Source: JAWLBW01 sp041687475
Lineage (GTDB): Bacteria > J088 > JAWLBW01
Length of the DNA: 11,128 nucleotides
NCBI GenBank assembly: GCA_041687475.1
Contig: JAWLBW010000142.1
Location: 1 to 11,128, forward strand
Reading direction: 5' to 3'
Part shown: piece after piece, positions 1 through 6,493 of the stretch
Layout: every line of letters starts with the position of its first letter
Position numbering within the stretch: position 1 is the first letter of the stretch
Position numbers and translations under genes: made by a program
The notes under the pieces: generated by a model
Databases searched by the model: none
Seen by the model: only the letters and a program-made list of their open reading frames with translations
Told to the model about the DNA's origin: nothing

Positions 1-1800
1 GTCGGAGTCTTCGCCAACCTGCAGGGGCGAAGTCTCGCTGCTTGCTGTTGCGCCGTCGCCCAACTTTCCGTTGGCGCCGGCGCCCCAGCACCAGAGGGTG
101 CCGTCGGTCTGAACGCCGCACACATGTTCGTGCGCGCCTGAAACTGCCGCCCAGTTGCCGGCTACTTGCTCGGGTAAGGGTTCGTTCGTGCTGGTACTGC
201 CGATACCAAGGCGACCGTCGTTGGCGCCCCAGCACCACAGGGTGTGGTCGGTGCGAATGGCGCAGGTATGATCGTCGGTCGCGTCGACCGACTTCCACGT
301 GCCGTTGGTTACCGGTTCGGGCGCGTGACGTTCAGCGTAGTTGCCCATGCCCAGCTGGCCCGACCAGTTGGCGCCCCAGCACCAGAGAGTTCCGTCGGCG
401 CGAATGCCGCAGGTGTGTGCGCCGCCGGTTGAAACGGTTGCCCAGTCGGCGTAGGTGGCTGTTTGCGTGGGTTGCGTAACAGCAAGCGACGAGGCGCTTC
501 CGTTGCCCAGCTGTCCGTAGCCGTCTTCGCCCCAGCAATGCAGTTCGCCCGTTTCTTCGAGGGCGCAGGCGAAAGTGCTGCCGGCGGCGATATCACGCCA
601 GGCGCCCGTTGCAATGCTTTCGGGCGTGGGGTAGGCGGTGTCGTGCACGTAGCCCCAGGCCCAAAGAGCGCCGTCGCGAAGACCGAGGGTATAGGACGAC
701 CACCATTCTTCGATGTAAAAGCCGAATCCTGAAGCCGCTTGGGCGGTAGTGAAACCGGCGCCGACGAGCGCCGGCTCGGGCTGCTGATAGTAGCGTCCGA
801 TGCCCAGTTGGCCGTGGTAATTGTGGCCCCAGCAGAAGAGGTCGGCCTTCGTGTCGATACCGCAGGTGTGCGAGTAGCTGCCGTCTATCTGCCGCCAGTC
901 GCCGGCGTCGACCAAAGTGAGCTCGGTAAGCGTCGGATCGTCGGCCATCAGTTGTCCGAATTCATTCCGGCCTGCGCAGTACAGGTTGCCGTCGGTGTCG
1001 GCAGCACACATCTGCTCGCGGCTGATGTCGACCGAAGCGGCGGGAGAGATTTGGGGAAGCAATTCGGGTAGCGGTTGCAGGTCCAGCTCGCTCAGCCCCA
1101 GGTAGCCTTCGCTGTTGTCGCCCCAGCAATACAGTGCACCATCGGTCCTGATGCCGCAGGTCGACCACGCACCGGCGTGAACCGCCGCCCACTGGCCGCT
1201 GACCTGCAGGGGGGTGGCCTGGACGGAACTTTCGAGGCTGGCTGCGGCCGAACCGAGTGCGCCGGTTCCGGGGTACCCCCAGCAATGCAGCGACTTGTCG
1301 GCTTTCAGGCCGCAGGTATGTTCTTCGCCGGCAGCTACGGAAACCCAACCGGTATCGCTGCCTACCTGAGCGGGCGAATTATCGGCTCCGAATGAGTCGC
1401 CGCGGCCCAGTTGCCCCTCTTTATTCCCACCCCAACAGAGAACGGCGCCATCGGTGCGAACGGCACAGGTATGCCGGAAGCCCACGGCGACCGAGCGCCA
1501 CGTTGTGCCCGGCTCAATTTCAACGGGTAGAGGCTCTTCGTTGTTGCCGGTAACGGCGATCTGGCTCTCATCGTTGAAGCCCCAGCACCAGAGCGAGCCG
1601 TCTTTCTTGATGGCACAGGTGTGTTGCTTATGGGTGGCCACATGCCGCCATGCACCCGGAGCCCCGATCATCGTCGGCGAGGGTACGTACTCACGCTCTG
1701 CGCCCGAACCGACCTGCCCGCCGTCGTTGGCGCCCCAGCAGTACAGCGAACCCTCGTATCGCAGCGCGCAGGAATGGCTCTCGGCTTTGTTGTTCACACC
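1..1800 (-). repeat. Twelve tandem RCC1 units within the lipoprotein gene
   Basis: The LxCWG strand of each unit places its second Cys at residues 243, 294, 344, 395, 447, 497, 545, (Ala603), 644, 696, 745 and 793, that is every 41-58 residues and mostly 48-52. Unit 6 has lost the Trp (CAG instead of CWG). Unit 8 has lost both Cys and is irregular in spacing. The array continues past the left edge. On DNA it appears as a recurring GCCCCAGCA-type word on the plus strand about every 150 bases. These are protein-coding repeats, diverged at DNA level, not a recent satellite expansion. Confidence 0.9.
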
Positions 1801-2466
1801 ATTGCTGCCGGAGACTACGGTGGCCCAGCCGTCGAGAAAGCTCCACTGGTGTTCGGCAGGGGTGTCGTCGACATTTTCCGCCGCGTCGGAGGCGCGTACG
1901 GTCAGCTTCCGATTGCCCAGTTCCATTTCGACGACATGGGCGGCTTCGCAGGCGTTCCAATCGCCGTCGTCGAGAGCGCATTCAAACGTGACGCCCTCTT
2001 CGTCGGCGGTGAAGGCGAAGGCTGCCGTCCAAGCGTAGAGGTTCGCTGCGGGCGCGTGGGCAATCGTGGTGTCGGGGGCGACGATGTCGTTGTCGCCGAT
2101 TTTGACGACAGGGCTCTGCTGTTCGCCGCTGACGGCGGCCGCATAAATGACCGCGTGCAGGTTGTCGCCGATGGAAAGAGGTGCCAGGTTGCCTTCGCCA
2201 TCGGTCTGGCCGCGCACGATTTCTTCGGCTCCTTCGGCGTCGGCGTAGAGTACGACGCCCAGGTTGCCCGGAAGGCCGGTGGCCGAAACACTGTCGTCGG
2301 TGCCGGGAGCGTTCTGGTGAACGGTGAACAACGTCGCAACCGGTCCGTTCGGAGCGTCGGCGAGTTTAACTTTCGCAGCCGGAGCGTCGGAGGTATCAGC
2401 CGAGCAGGCAACAACAGAAAACAACAAAGCTGCGACCGTCAGTCGCCGGCTGATCGATATTCCCAT
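1..2466 (-). CDS. RCC1-repeat lipoprotein with Ig-like domain (partial, C-terminus off the left edge)
   Basis: 822 codons are visible from an ATG at 2466 to the window edge with no stop, so the C-terminus is missing. Residues 1-21 form a lipoprotein signal: Arg7-Arg8, a hydrophobic core, then the lipobox V-V-A-C with Cys21 as the lipidated residue. Ser at +2 would suggest outer-membrane or surface placement by the enteric Lol rule (inference). Residues about 28-125 look like a beta-rich carbohydrate-regulatory or Ig-type segment. Residues about 130-213 match the Ig-like domain seen in deltaproteobacterial surface proteins (motifs FECALDDG, C-x8-C, TVRASDAAENVD). From about 215 onward come at least twelve RCC1 repeats, consensus HTCxIxxDGxLxCWGxNxxGQLG, with about 50 residues per unit. 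RCC1 repeats fold as beta-propeller blades and usually mediate binding, so an adhesin or ligand-binding role is possible but unproven. Upstream GAGAGAA is a plausible ribosome site. The rhomboid gene is divergent. Confidence 0.9.
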   Translation of the reverse strand, partial: MGISISRRLTVAALLFSVVACSADTSDAPAAKVKLADAPNGPVATLFTVHQNAPGTDDSVSATGLPGNLGVVLYADAEGAEEIVRGQTDGEGNLAPLSIGDNLHAVIYAAAVSGEQQSPVVKIGDNDIVAPDTTIAHAPAANLYAWTAAFAFTADEEGVTFECALDDGDWNACEAAHVVEMELGNRKLTVRASDAAENVDDTPAEHQWSFLDGWATVVSGSNGVNNKAESHSCALRYEGSLYCWGANDGGQVGSGAEREYVPSPTMIGAPGAWRHVATHKQHTCAIKKDGSLWCWGFNDESQIAVTGNNEEPLPVEIEPGTTWRSVAVGFRHTCAVRTDGAVLCWGGNKEGQLGRGDSFGADNSPAQVGSDTGWVSVAAGEEHTCGLKADKSLHCWGYPGTGALGSAAASLESSVQATPLQVSGQWAAVHAGAWSTCGIRTDGALYCWGDNSEGYLGLSELDLQPLPELLPQISPAASVDISREQMCAADTDGNLYCAGRNEFGQLMADDPTLTELTLVDAGDWRQIDGSYSHTCGIDTKADLFCWGHNYHGQLGIGRYYQQPEPALVGAGFTTAQAASGFGFYIEEWWSSYTLGLRDGALWAWGYVHDTAYPTPESIATGAWRDIAAGSTFACALEETGELHCWGEDGYGQLGNGSASSLAVTQPTQTATYADWATVSTGGAHTCGIRADGTLWCWGANWSGQLGMGNYAERHAPEPVTNGTWKSVDATDDHTCAIRTDHTLWCWGANDGRLGIGSTSTNEPLPEQVAGNWAAVSGAHEHVCGVQTDGTLWCWGAGANGKLGDGATASSETSPLQVGEDSD

Positions 2467-2521
2467 GAATTCTCTCTTTTTCTGTTCAGCAATGTTCATT
2501 GGGTTGACGCGGGGAGTTTCA

Positions 2522-2559
2522 TAGCTTACCTGACCGAGCGGTAGGTATCCAGAAAGCTA
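2522..2559. promoter_or_regulatory. Imperfect dyad in the divergent intergenic region
   Basis: The core stem TACCT-(G)-ACC / GGT-AGGTA (2527-2535 with 2540-2547) is 8 bp with one bulged G and a GAGC loop. An outer TAGCT/AGCTA pair (2522-2526 with 2555-2559) flanks it, separated by a 7-base one-sided internal loop. It lies 56-93 bases upstream of the lipoprotein start and about 160 bases from the rhomboid start. It could be an operator shared by the two divergent genes or a hairpin in the lipoprotein 5' leader. No T-tract follows on either strand, so a terminator is unlikely. I could not place confident -35/-10 boxes in 2467-2716. Confidence 0.4.
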
Positions 2560-2716
2560 CGGTTTCAGCGGTGCAGTGCGTAGCGATGGAGAGAACAAAG
2601 GCCGATTGTGTTTACCGCGAGAGAGTGGTATCGGGACGCGTCGAGACTGACGCTTCTTTAGAGAAAGCGCTCTGCATGGTACCCTGAGTGCCAACGGCTT
2701 ATTCATAGAGAACAAC

Positions 2717-3526
2717 GTGTCTTCCGAACGAGAACCCTGGGATCGGCGTCCGCCCTGGAGCATGCGTCTCCTGATGGGCGTGCTGGTGCTGGGCGTACTG
2801 ACGCTTGGGCTGGGGTACGTCTTCCTCGAGCTTGGCCTTCCCCGGAATAATCCCTGGCTTGTTCTCTACCCGCGCGTTCCCCAATCGCTGACGGCAATCT
2901 TTGCTTCGGTTGCTTTCCACGCCGACGAGGCCCATCTCATGGGGAATCTCGTCGCGTTGTGGGTGCTCGGTATCTGGGCCTTTTCACTGGGCTGGCTGCG
3001 TACGATTGCAGCGCTGTTTTACGGCATCGCCTTTGCCGGTGCGGCTACGTGGCTGTTCGGGCAGGGCGGGGCTGCCCACCTCGGCGCAAGCGGCGCAATC
3101 TTTGCGCTGGCTGGGTTTGTCTTTCTCCGCTCGTTGCGAACTTCGCCCCTGGCGATAATCGTGGTGTGCGTGTTTCTCGGCGTCTGGGACACCGGATTTT
3201 TCGACACGATTCGGCCGACCGCCTTTGCCGCAGAGAACGGTATTTCCTGGCTGGGGCACCTGGGCGGCTTGCTGGGCGGCATGTATGCCGAGCTGGAATC
3301 GACCGGCGAAGCGGTGCGGATTCTGTATCGCTCCGACGTGATCGACGAAGAGGAATGCGAGGCCCTCATGAATCGCCTCGAGGGCAAGAAAGACCAGGGC
3401 AAGGCCATCGGTGCGAGACAGGCTTCCCTCAAGGGGAAGTCGAGGGGCACGAAACCACGCTCACCCCAACTTGACCGCCTGGTTGAGCGGGCCATGGACG
3501 ACGAGACCGACGTTGAACTGTCGTGA
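2717..3526 (+). CDS. Rhomboid family intramembrane serine protease
   Basis: 269 aa from a GTG start with AGAGAA six bases upstream; the in-frame ATG at 2762 is less likely because its GGAG is only one base away. It is an inner-membrane protease that cleaves transmembrane or membrane-proximal segments. Catalytic features are all present: H68-x4-H73-x3-N77 in the second helix (H and N of the oxyanion region), the GASG motif with nucleophile Ser125, and GHLGG with His181 completing the Ser-His dyad. Hydrophobic segments lie at about 17-39, 58-67/78-92, 94-114, 124-140, 144-160 and 178-192, fitting the basic six-helix rhomboid core. After the last helix comes a 77-residue polar tail with a helical segment around 200-220 and an acidic C-terminus (DDETDVELS). 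The substrate is unknown. It is divergent from a surface lipoprotein gene and is closed by an intrinsic terminator, so it is probably monocistronic. Confidence 0.93.
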   Translation: MSSEREPWDRRPPWSMRLLMGVLVLGVLTLGLGYVFLELGLPRNNPWLVLYPRVPQSLTAIFASVAFHADEAHLMGNLVALWVLGIWAFSLGWLRTIAALFYGIAFAGAATWLFGQGGAAHLGASGAIFALAGFVFLRSLRTSPLAIIVVCVFLGVWDTGFFDTIRPTAFAAENGISWLGHLGGLLGGMYAELESTGEAVRILYRSDVIDEEECEALMNRLEGKKDQGKAIGARQASLKGKSRGTKPRSPQLDRLVERAMDDETDVELS

Positions 3527-3633
3527 CGGCAGGTGCGACGATTTGGGGGGAATGATGGGTGGGTACTACGCAGAGAGCGGCATTCCGTTACGCTGTGTAT
3601 TGAACCAGTAGCGAGTATCTTCCGACTCAAACA

Positions 3634-3667
3634 GCCCCCGGTTTCACGACGCGGGGGCCTTTTCTTT
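3634..3667 (+). terminator. Intrinsic terminator after the rhomboid gene
   Basis: A perfect 7-bp stem GCCCCCG / CGGGGGC (3634-3640 and 3652-3658) with an 11-base loop is followed by CTTTTCTTT. It sits about 108 bases after the rhomboid stop codon and points in the plus direction. Confidence 0.8.
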
Positions 3668-3716
3668 GCGCTTCTCTGGCGCCAAGCTTCCACTATGACG
3701 GGCGCAGGTACGGCTA

Positions 3717-3736
3717 CCGGATGGCAGTGCATCCGG
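3717..3736. promoter_or_regulatory. Perfect inverted repeat upstream of the oxidoreductase
   Basis: CCGGATG at 3717-3723 and CATCCGG at 3730-3736 are perfect complements around a 6-base centre. No T-tract follows, which argues against a terminator. Its place 138 bases before the oxidoreductase start, and after the preceding terminator, fits an operator for a dimeric regulator or a leader-RNA hairpin. Confidence 0.4.
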
Positions 3737-3862
3737 CTTCTCGCCTGCTCCCCTTTCCTGTGCTCGTCCCGCCGAGGTGCGGCCCGTTGGAATATACCCC
3801 CTCGCAATCCCCCCGCATCACATTCCGTTCTAGCATGAGATATCATCGGCACTTGCCGTTGC

Positions 3863-3870
3863 GGGAGGGA
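3863..3870 (+). promoter_or_regulatory. Ribosome binding site that fixes the oxidoreductase start
   Basis: GGGAGGGA lies with its GGAGG core five bases before the ATG at 3874. Neither upstream in-frame candidate (3721, 3835) has a comparable site. Confidence 0.8.
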
Positions 3871-3873
3871 CGC

Positions 3874-5637
3874 ATGGCCGACAAGCCTTGGATTTTCATT
3901 GCCAGTTCCATACCCCGGACCCAGAATTTTCTCGGTTGCATGCTCGAAGAGCGATTCGGCCGGCAATACCGGGTCGAAGTGGCCACCTCGGGCACCGATC
4001 TTCTTCGCAGGCTCGTGCGCCTTCGCGACGAGCGTAAACCCGTGGCCCTGGTCATGTGCAGCTCTTTTCTGGAAGGTGCCAACGGCATTGAAATGCTCAT
4101 GGAGGTGCACCAGCTTGTTCCCCACGCGGGCCGTGTGCTGCTGACGCGCTGGGGCGACCGCGAAGCGGCCCGCACCATTCTCCAGGCCATGACGCTCGGG
4201 CGAATCGACGACGCCATCTATGTGCCGACCGCGTCGCCCGATGAAGAATTTTATCGGCGGGTAACCGAGCACCTCGAGGAGTACAGCCGTACGGCGGGTA
4301 CCCACCTGGGCATCGTACGCGTGGTCGACCGAATCTACTCTTCGCGCGGTCACGAACTTCGCGACGGCATGGAACGAAACCGGATTCCCTACACGTTCGT
4401 CGACGCCGAAAGCGAAGAGGGAAGGGCGCTTCGGCGCGAATACGGCATGGAAGGGGCTTTGCCCATGGTCATACACTTCGACGGCCGGGTGCTCTGTAAT
4501 CCCACCAATTACGAAATCGCCCAGCTGCTCGGCGCCAATAACGAATTGCGGGGTAGAACCTTCGACCTTGTCGTCGTGGGCGCCGGTCCGGCCGGCCTGG
4601 CTACCTCGGTGTATGCACAGTCGGAAGGAATACATACGCTGGTGGTCGAGCCCGAAACCCTTGGCGGACAGGCCGGCGCCAGCTCGCGCATTCGCAACTA
4701 TCCGGGGTTTCCACGCGGCGTGTCGGGGGCCGATCTGGCATCGCGCACGTACCAGCAGGCCTGGTTTTTCGGCACCGACTTCACGTTCGGCCACGAGGTG
4801 GTCGGCCTCGAAGATCGGGGCGACCACTACGATATTCAATTGAGCGACGGGCAGCAGGCCCGAAGTCTGGCGGTGGTGATTGCCTCGGGCGTCATTTACC
4901 GGCGCATCGGCATTCCCGATGTCGACCGGTTGACCGGCGTCGGTGTTTTCTACGGCGCCGTGACCACCGAAGCCCGCGCGCTCGAGGGCCAGTGCGTATA
5001 CGTCATCGGCGGGGGAAATTCGGCCGGACAGGCGGCGGTTCATCTGGCCAAGTACGCCCGTAAGGTCGACCTGCTGGTACGCGGCATGGCCTTGCGCGGC
5101 AATATGTCGCAATATCTGCTGCACGAGCTGCACGATCTGCCCAATGTCAACATTCGCTATGGAACCGAGGTAGTCGACGCCATCGGCGAAGGACATCTCG
5201 AAGCCCTGGTCATCAGAGATTCGCTTACCGGCCAGACACGAACCGAAGAGGCGGCCGCCGCGTTCGTCTTCATCGGGGCCAAGCCTGCCACCAACTGGGC
5301 GCCCCCCGGGCTTCTGCGCGACCACCAGGGCTTCATACTCACGGGCGGCGATCTGCTGCGCGATGGGGAAGCGCCGGCTTCCTGGCCCCTCAAGCGCAAC
5401 CCCTTTCCCTACGAAACCAGTCTGCCTGGCGTGTTTGCCGTGGGCGACGTGCGACACAATTCCATCAAGCGCATCACGTCTGCGGTGGGCGAGGGGGCCA
5501 TGACCATTCCCTACATTCACGCCCGCCTCGCCGAGCTGGCGGCGCAACAGCGCAAGCGCGAGCACGGGGTTGCACGCAAGAGCACGTACCACCGTCCGCC
5601 GGCCGCCGAAGAAGCGGGCGCGCCGCCTCCGGGGTGA
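3874..5637 (+). CDS. Receiver-like / glutaredoxin-like / thioredoxin-reductase-like FAD oxidoreductase fusion
   Basis: 587 aa, cytosolic. Residues 1-140 resemble a response-regulator receiver, but the acidic pair is Ala10-Ser11, the phosphoacceptor region reads VMCSSFLEG (62-64 Cys-Ser-Ser) and the lysine region reads AIYVPTAS; only Thr91 (LLT) is kept, so phosphorylation is unlikely. Residues about 143-222 resemble a glutaredoxin/thioredoxin fold (IPYTFVDAE, cis-Pro context LPMVIHFDG), but the usual CxxC position reads YSSRGH. Residues 229-587 are a thioredoxin-reductase-type two-dinucleotide module: FAD motif GAGPAG (236-241), GGQAG (264-268), NAD(P) motif GGGNSAGQ (379-386), and the FAD-ribityl GVFAVGD motif with Asp525. 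The redox CxxC of TrxB is absent (GVFYGAVTTEA at 357-367); the only cysteines are at 22, 62, 208 and 374. Similar CxxC-less, N-terminally fused FAD oxidoreductases are known as a family without a settled function. Physiological substrate and electron acceptor cannot be read from sequence. Probably monocistronic. Confidence 0.9.
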   Translation: MADKPWIFIASSIPRTQNFLGCMLEERFGRQYRVEVATSGTDLLRRLVRLRDERKPVALVMCSSFLEGANGIEMLMEVHQLVPHAGRVLLTRWGDREAARTILQAMTLGRIDDAIYVPTASPDEEFYRRVTEHLEEYSRTAGTHLGIVRVVDRIYSSRGHELRDGMERNRIPYTFVDAESEEGRALRREYGMEGALPMVIHFDGRVLCNPTNYEIAQLLGANNELRGRTFDLVVVGAGPAGLATSVYAQSEGIHTLVVEPETLGGQAGASSRIRNYPGFPRGVSGADLASRTYQQAWFFGTDFTFGHEVVGLEDRGDHYDIQLSDGQQARSLAVVIASGVIYRRIGIPDVDRLTGVGVFYGAVTTEARALEGQCVYVIGGGNSAGQAAVHLAKYARKVDLLVRGMALRGNMSQYLLHELHDLPNVNIRYGTEVVDAIGEGHLEALVIRDSLTGQTRTEEAAAAFVFIGAKPATNWAPPGLLRDHQGFILTGGDLLRDGEAPASWPLKRNPFPYETSLPGVFAVGDVRHNSIKRITSAVGEGAMTIPYIHARLAELAAQQRKREHGVARKSTYHRPPAAEEAGAPPPG

Positions 5638-5716
5638 GGGGGAGCCGCATGGAATGGTAGATGGGGGGAAGACGAGAAGACGGAAGATTGCAGATGAAGA
5701 GGGAAGGGGGGAGACG

Positions 5717-5751
5717 GTCCCTTGGTGGTCTGATGTACTTTGGGACTTTTT
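5717..5751 (+). terminator. Candidate intrinsic terminator after the oxidoreductase
   Basis: GTCCC (5717-5721) pairs with GGGAC (5742-5746) across a 20-base loop and is followed directly by TTTTT. The flanking AGACG (5712-5716) and CGTCT (5752-5756) are also complementary. The stem is short and the loop long, so strength is uncertain. It starts 79 bases after the stop codon. Confidence 0.4.
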
Positions 5752-5778
5752 CGTCTGAACGTGTGACCTGGCTGGTCC

Positions 5779-5796
5779 GCCGGCTTTCCAGCCGGC
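5779..5796. repeat. REP-like palindrome
   Basis: GCCGGCT (5779-5785), TTCC loop, AGCCGGC (5790-5796): a perfect 7-bp GC-rich hairpin with a 4-base loop, followed by another GC-rich stretch (GCGGCCGGGC). There is no T-tract. This form is typical of dispersed extragenic palindromes, but only one copy is visible here. Confidence 0.35.
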
Positions 5797-6011
5797 TCCT
5801 GCGGCCGGGCGCAATGGCGGAATCGGTTTGCCCCAACCTTGAGACGTGAACAGTGAGGGACGGCGAAGGCCCGCTACGGCTCCTCCCATTGACGCACTGC
5901 GATATTCTCCGGTACACTACCCTTGCAGTTGAAAATGCAGGCGCTTGGCGATATGCCGAAGCCTGCGGCCTTCCGGTATGTTCCCCATGCTCTGATCCGG
6001 AGAAAACGAAA

Positions 6012-6212
6012 ATGCCCACGCCCTTCCTCGTGAATTCGGCCCTTCGCAAGCTCGAAGAGGCCGAACGCCTTGTCAGATCGGCCACCGCCGATCTGGCCAC
6101 CATGCCTGAATTTACCCCGGAGCGCGAGTCCCTTGTCTGGCTTCTCGCCAACCTCTCCGAAGCCTGGCACGCCGTGAATCGTTCGACCGAGGCGTTATCG
6201 ATCCAGAAGTGA
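6012..6212 (+). CDS. Small hypothetical protein, 66 aa
   Basis: ATG at 6012 with GGAG nine bases upstream (5999-6002); the open frame extends further upstream, but that part looks non-coding. The protein is predicted mostly helical and amphipathic (NSALRKLEEAERLVRSAT, then ESLVWLLANLSEAWHAVN), with no signal peptide, no membrane segment and no cysteine. I do not recognise a family. Its stop lies 50 bases before the antitoxin start, with the antitoxin promoter repeats in between, so the two are probably transcribed separately even though they are adjacent. Coding status is moderately supported by the ribosome site and the plausible helical heptad pattern. Confidence 0.55.
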   Translation: MPTPFLVNSALRKLEEAERLVRSATADLATMPEFTPERESLVWLLANLSEAWHAVNRSTEALSIQK

Positions 6213-6216
6213 GTCA

Positions 6217-6256
6217 TGCGTACGTACGTTGACGTGCGTACGTTCTTGACTAATCT
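6217..6256 (+). promoter_or_regulatory. Antitoxin promoter with tandem repeats
   Basis: TGCGTACGT occurs at 6217-6225 and again at 6235-6243, 18 bases apart, each soon followed by TTGAC (6229-6233, 6246-6250). The first contains the palindrome GTACGTAC (6220-6227). TTGACG (6229-6234), a 16-base spacer and TAATCT (6251-6256) make a plausible promoter; its start point would fall at about 6263, the A of the antitoxin ATG. The repeats are candidates for autoregulatory antitoxin binding, as is usual in Phd/YefM systems. Confidence 0.4.
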
Positions 6257-6262
6257 GGTCGC

Positions 6263-6493
6263 ATGAAGATCACGCCGACTTATCTCAGGCAACACGTCTA
6301 CGAGATTCTCGACCGAATTCTGCAGACCGGCGAAGAGGTGGCGGTTGAACGACACGGCAGAGAGATTCGCCTCAGTGTCGAGAGCCCCCCTCGTCGTCGC
6401 GATTTGAGCAAGCTCGCCGAACGTGATGACATCGTCGTAGGCGACCCCGAAGACATCGTTCATCTTGACTGGTCGTCTGAGTGGAAGCCGTGA
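6263..6493 (+). CDS. Type II toxin-antitoxin antitoxin, Phd/YefM-like
   Basis: 76 aa. The N-terminal half (MKITPTYLRQHVYEILDRIL, then TGEEVAVERHGREIRLSV) has the Phd/YefM DNA-binding pattern: a short strand, the helix that positions the LRQ..YEILDRIL dimer core, then the beta hairpin ending in HGREIRL. The C-terminal part, VGDPEDIVHLDWSSEWKP, is the toxin-wrapping tail seen in antitoxins that pair with PIN-domain toxins. The role would be to neutralise the toxin and repress its own promoter. No Shine-Dalgarno site precedes the ATG, and the likely promoter would start transcription at or next to it, so translation may be leaderless. The stop codon overlaps a GTG (GTGA) that begins a PIN-like frame, the usual coupling in these operons, but that toxin frame is broken. 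Confidence 0.82.
   Translation: MKITPTYLRQHVYEILDRILQTGEEVAVERHGREIRLSVESPPRRRDLSKLAERDDIVVGDPEDIVHLDWSSEWKP

Larger units (their letters stand above)
3527..3873. other. 347-base intergenic stretch between rhomboid and oxidoreductase genes
   Basis: It holds the rhomboid terminator (3634-3667), a perfect 7-bp dyad (3717-3736) and the ribosome site of the next gene. The reading frame of the oxidoreductase stays open upstream to 3721, but this extension (Pro/Arg/Ser-rich, no domain match) looks non-coding. I found no tRNA-like fold and no convincing promoter boxes. Confidence 0.6.
5638..6011. other. 374-base intergenic stretch without a supported gene
   Basis: It begins with a purine-rich tract (about 5658-5715), then a candidate terminator (5717-5751) and a REP-like palindrome (5779-5796). 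Further on, 5939-5964 can fold as a hairpin (AGGC..TTGGC / GCCGA..GCCT around GATAT) just ahead of the 66-aa gene. Short open frames here have no ribosome site or recognisable composition, and I regard them as non-coding. Confidence 0.6.

Noticed and set aside
1..1800. A CRISPR-like or satellite array, because similar words recur every 150 bases
   Set aside because: The repeats are diverged, in frame, and encode RCC1 units; there are no short identical repeats with unique spacers.
1621..2544. A 307-codon open frame on the plus strand
   Set aside because: It is antisense to the lipoprotein gene, and its residues show the mirrored pattern of the repeat array; no ribosome site supports it.
3721..3873. 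An N-terminal extension of the oxidoreductase by 51 residues
   Set aside because: There is no ribosome site at 3721 or 3835, it overlaps the palindrome, and the strong GGAGG sits before ATG 3874.
3019..5889. A 956-codon open frame on the minus strand
   Set aside because: It lies antisense to both the rhomboid and the oxidoreductase genes, whose motifs are unmistakable on the plus strand. Its translation is Arg/Gly/Pro-rich with no domain pattern, the usual result of GC-rich codon bias on the opposite strand.
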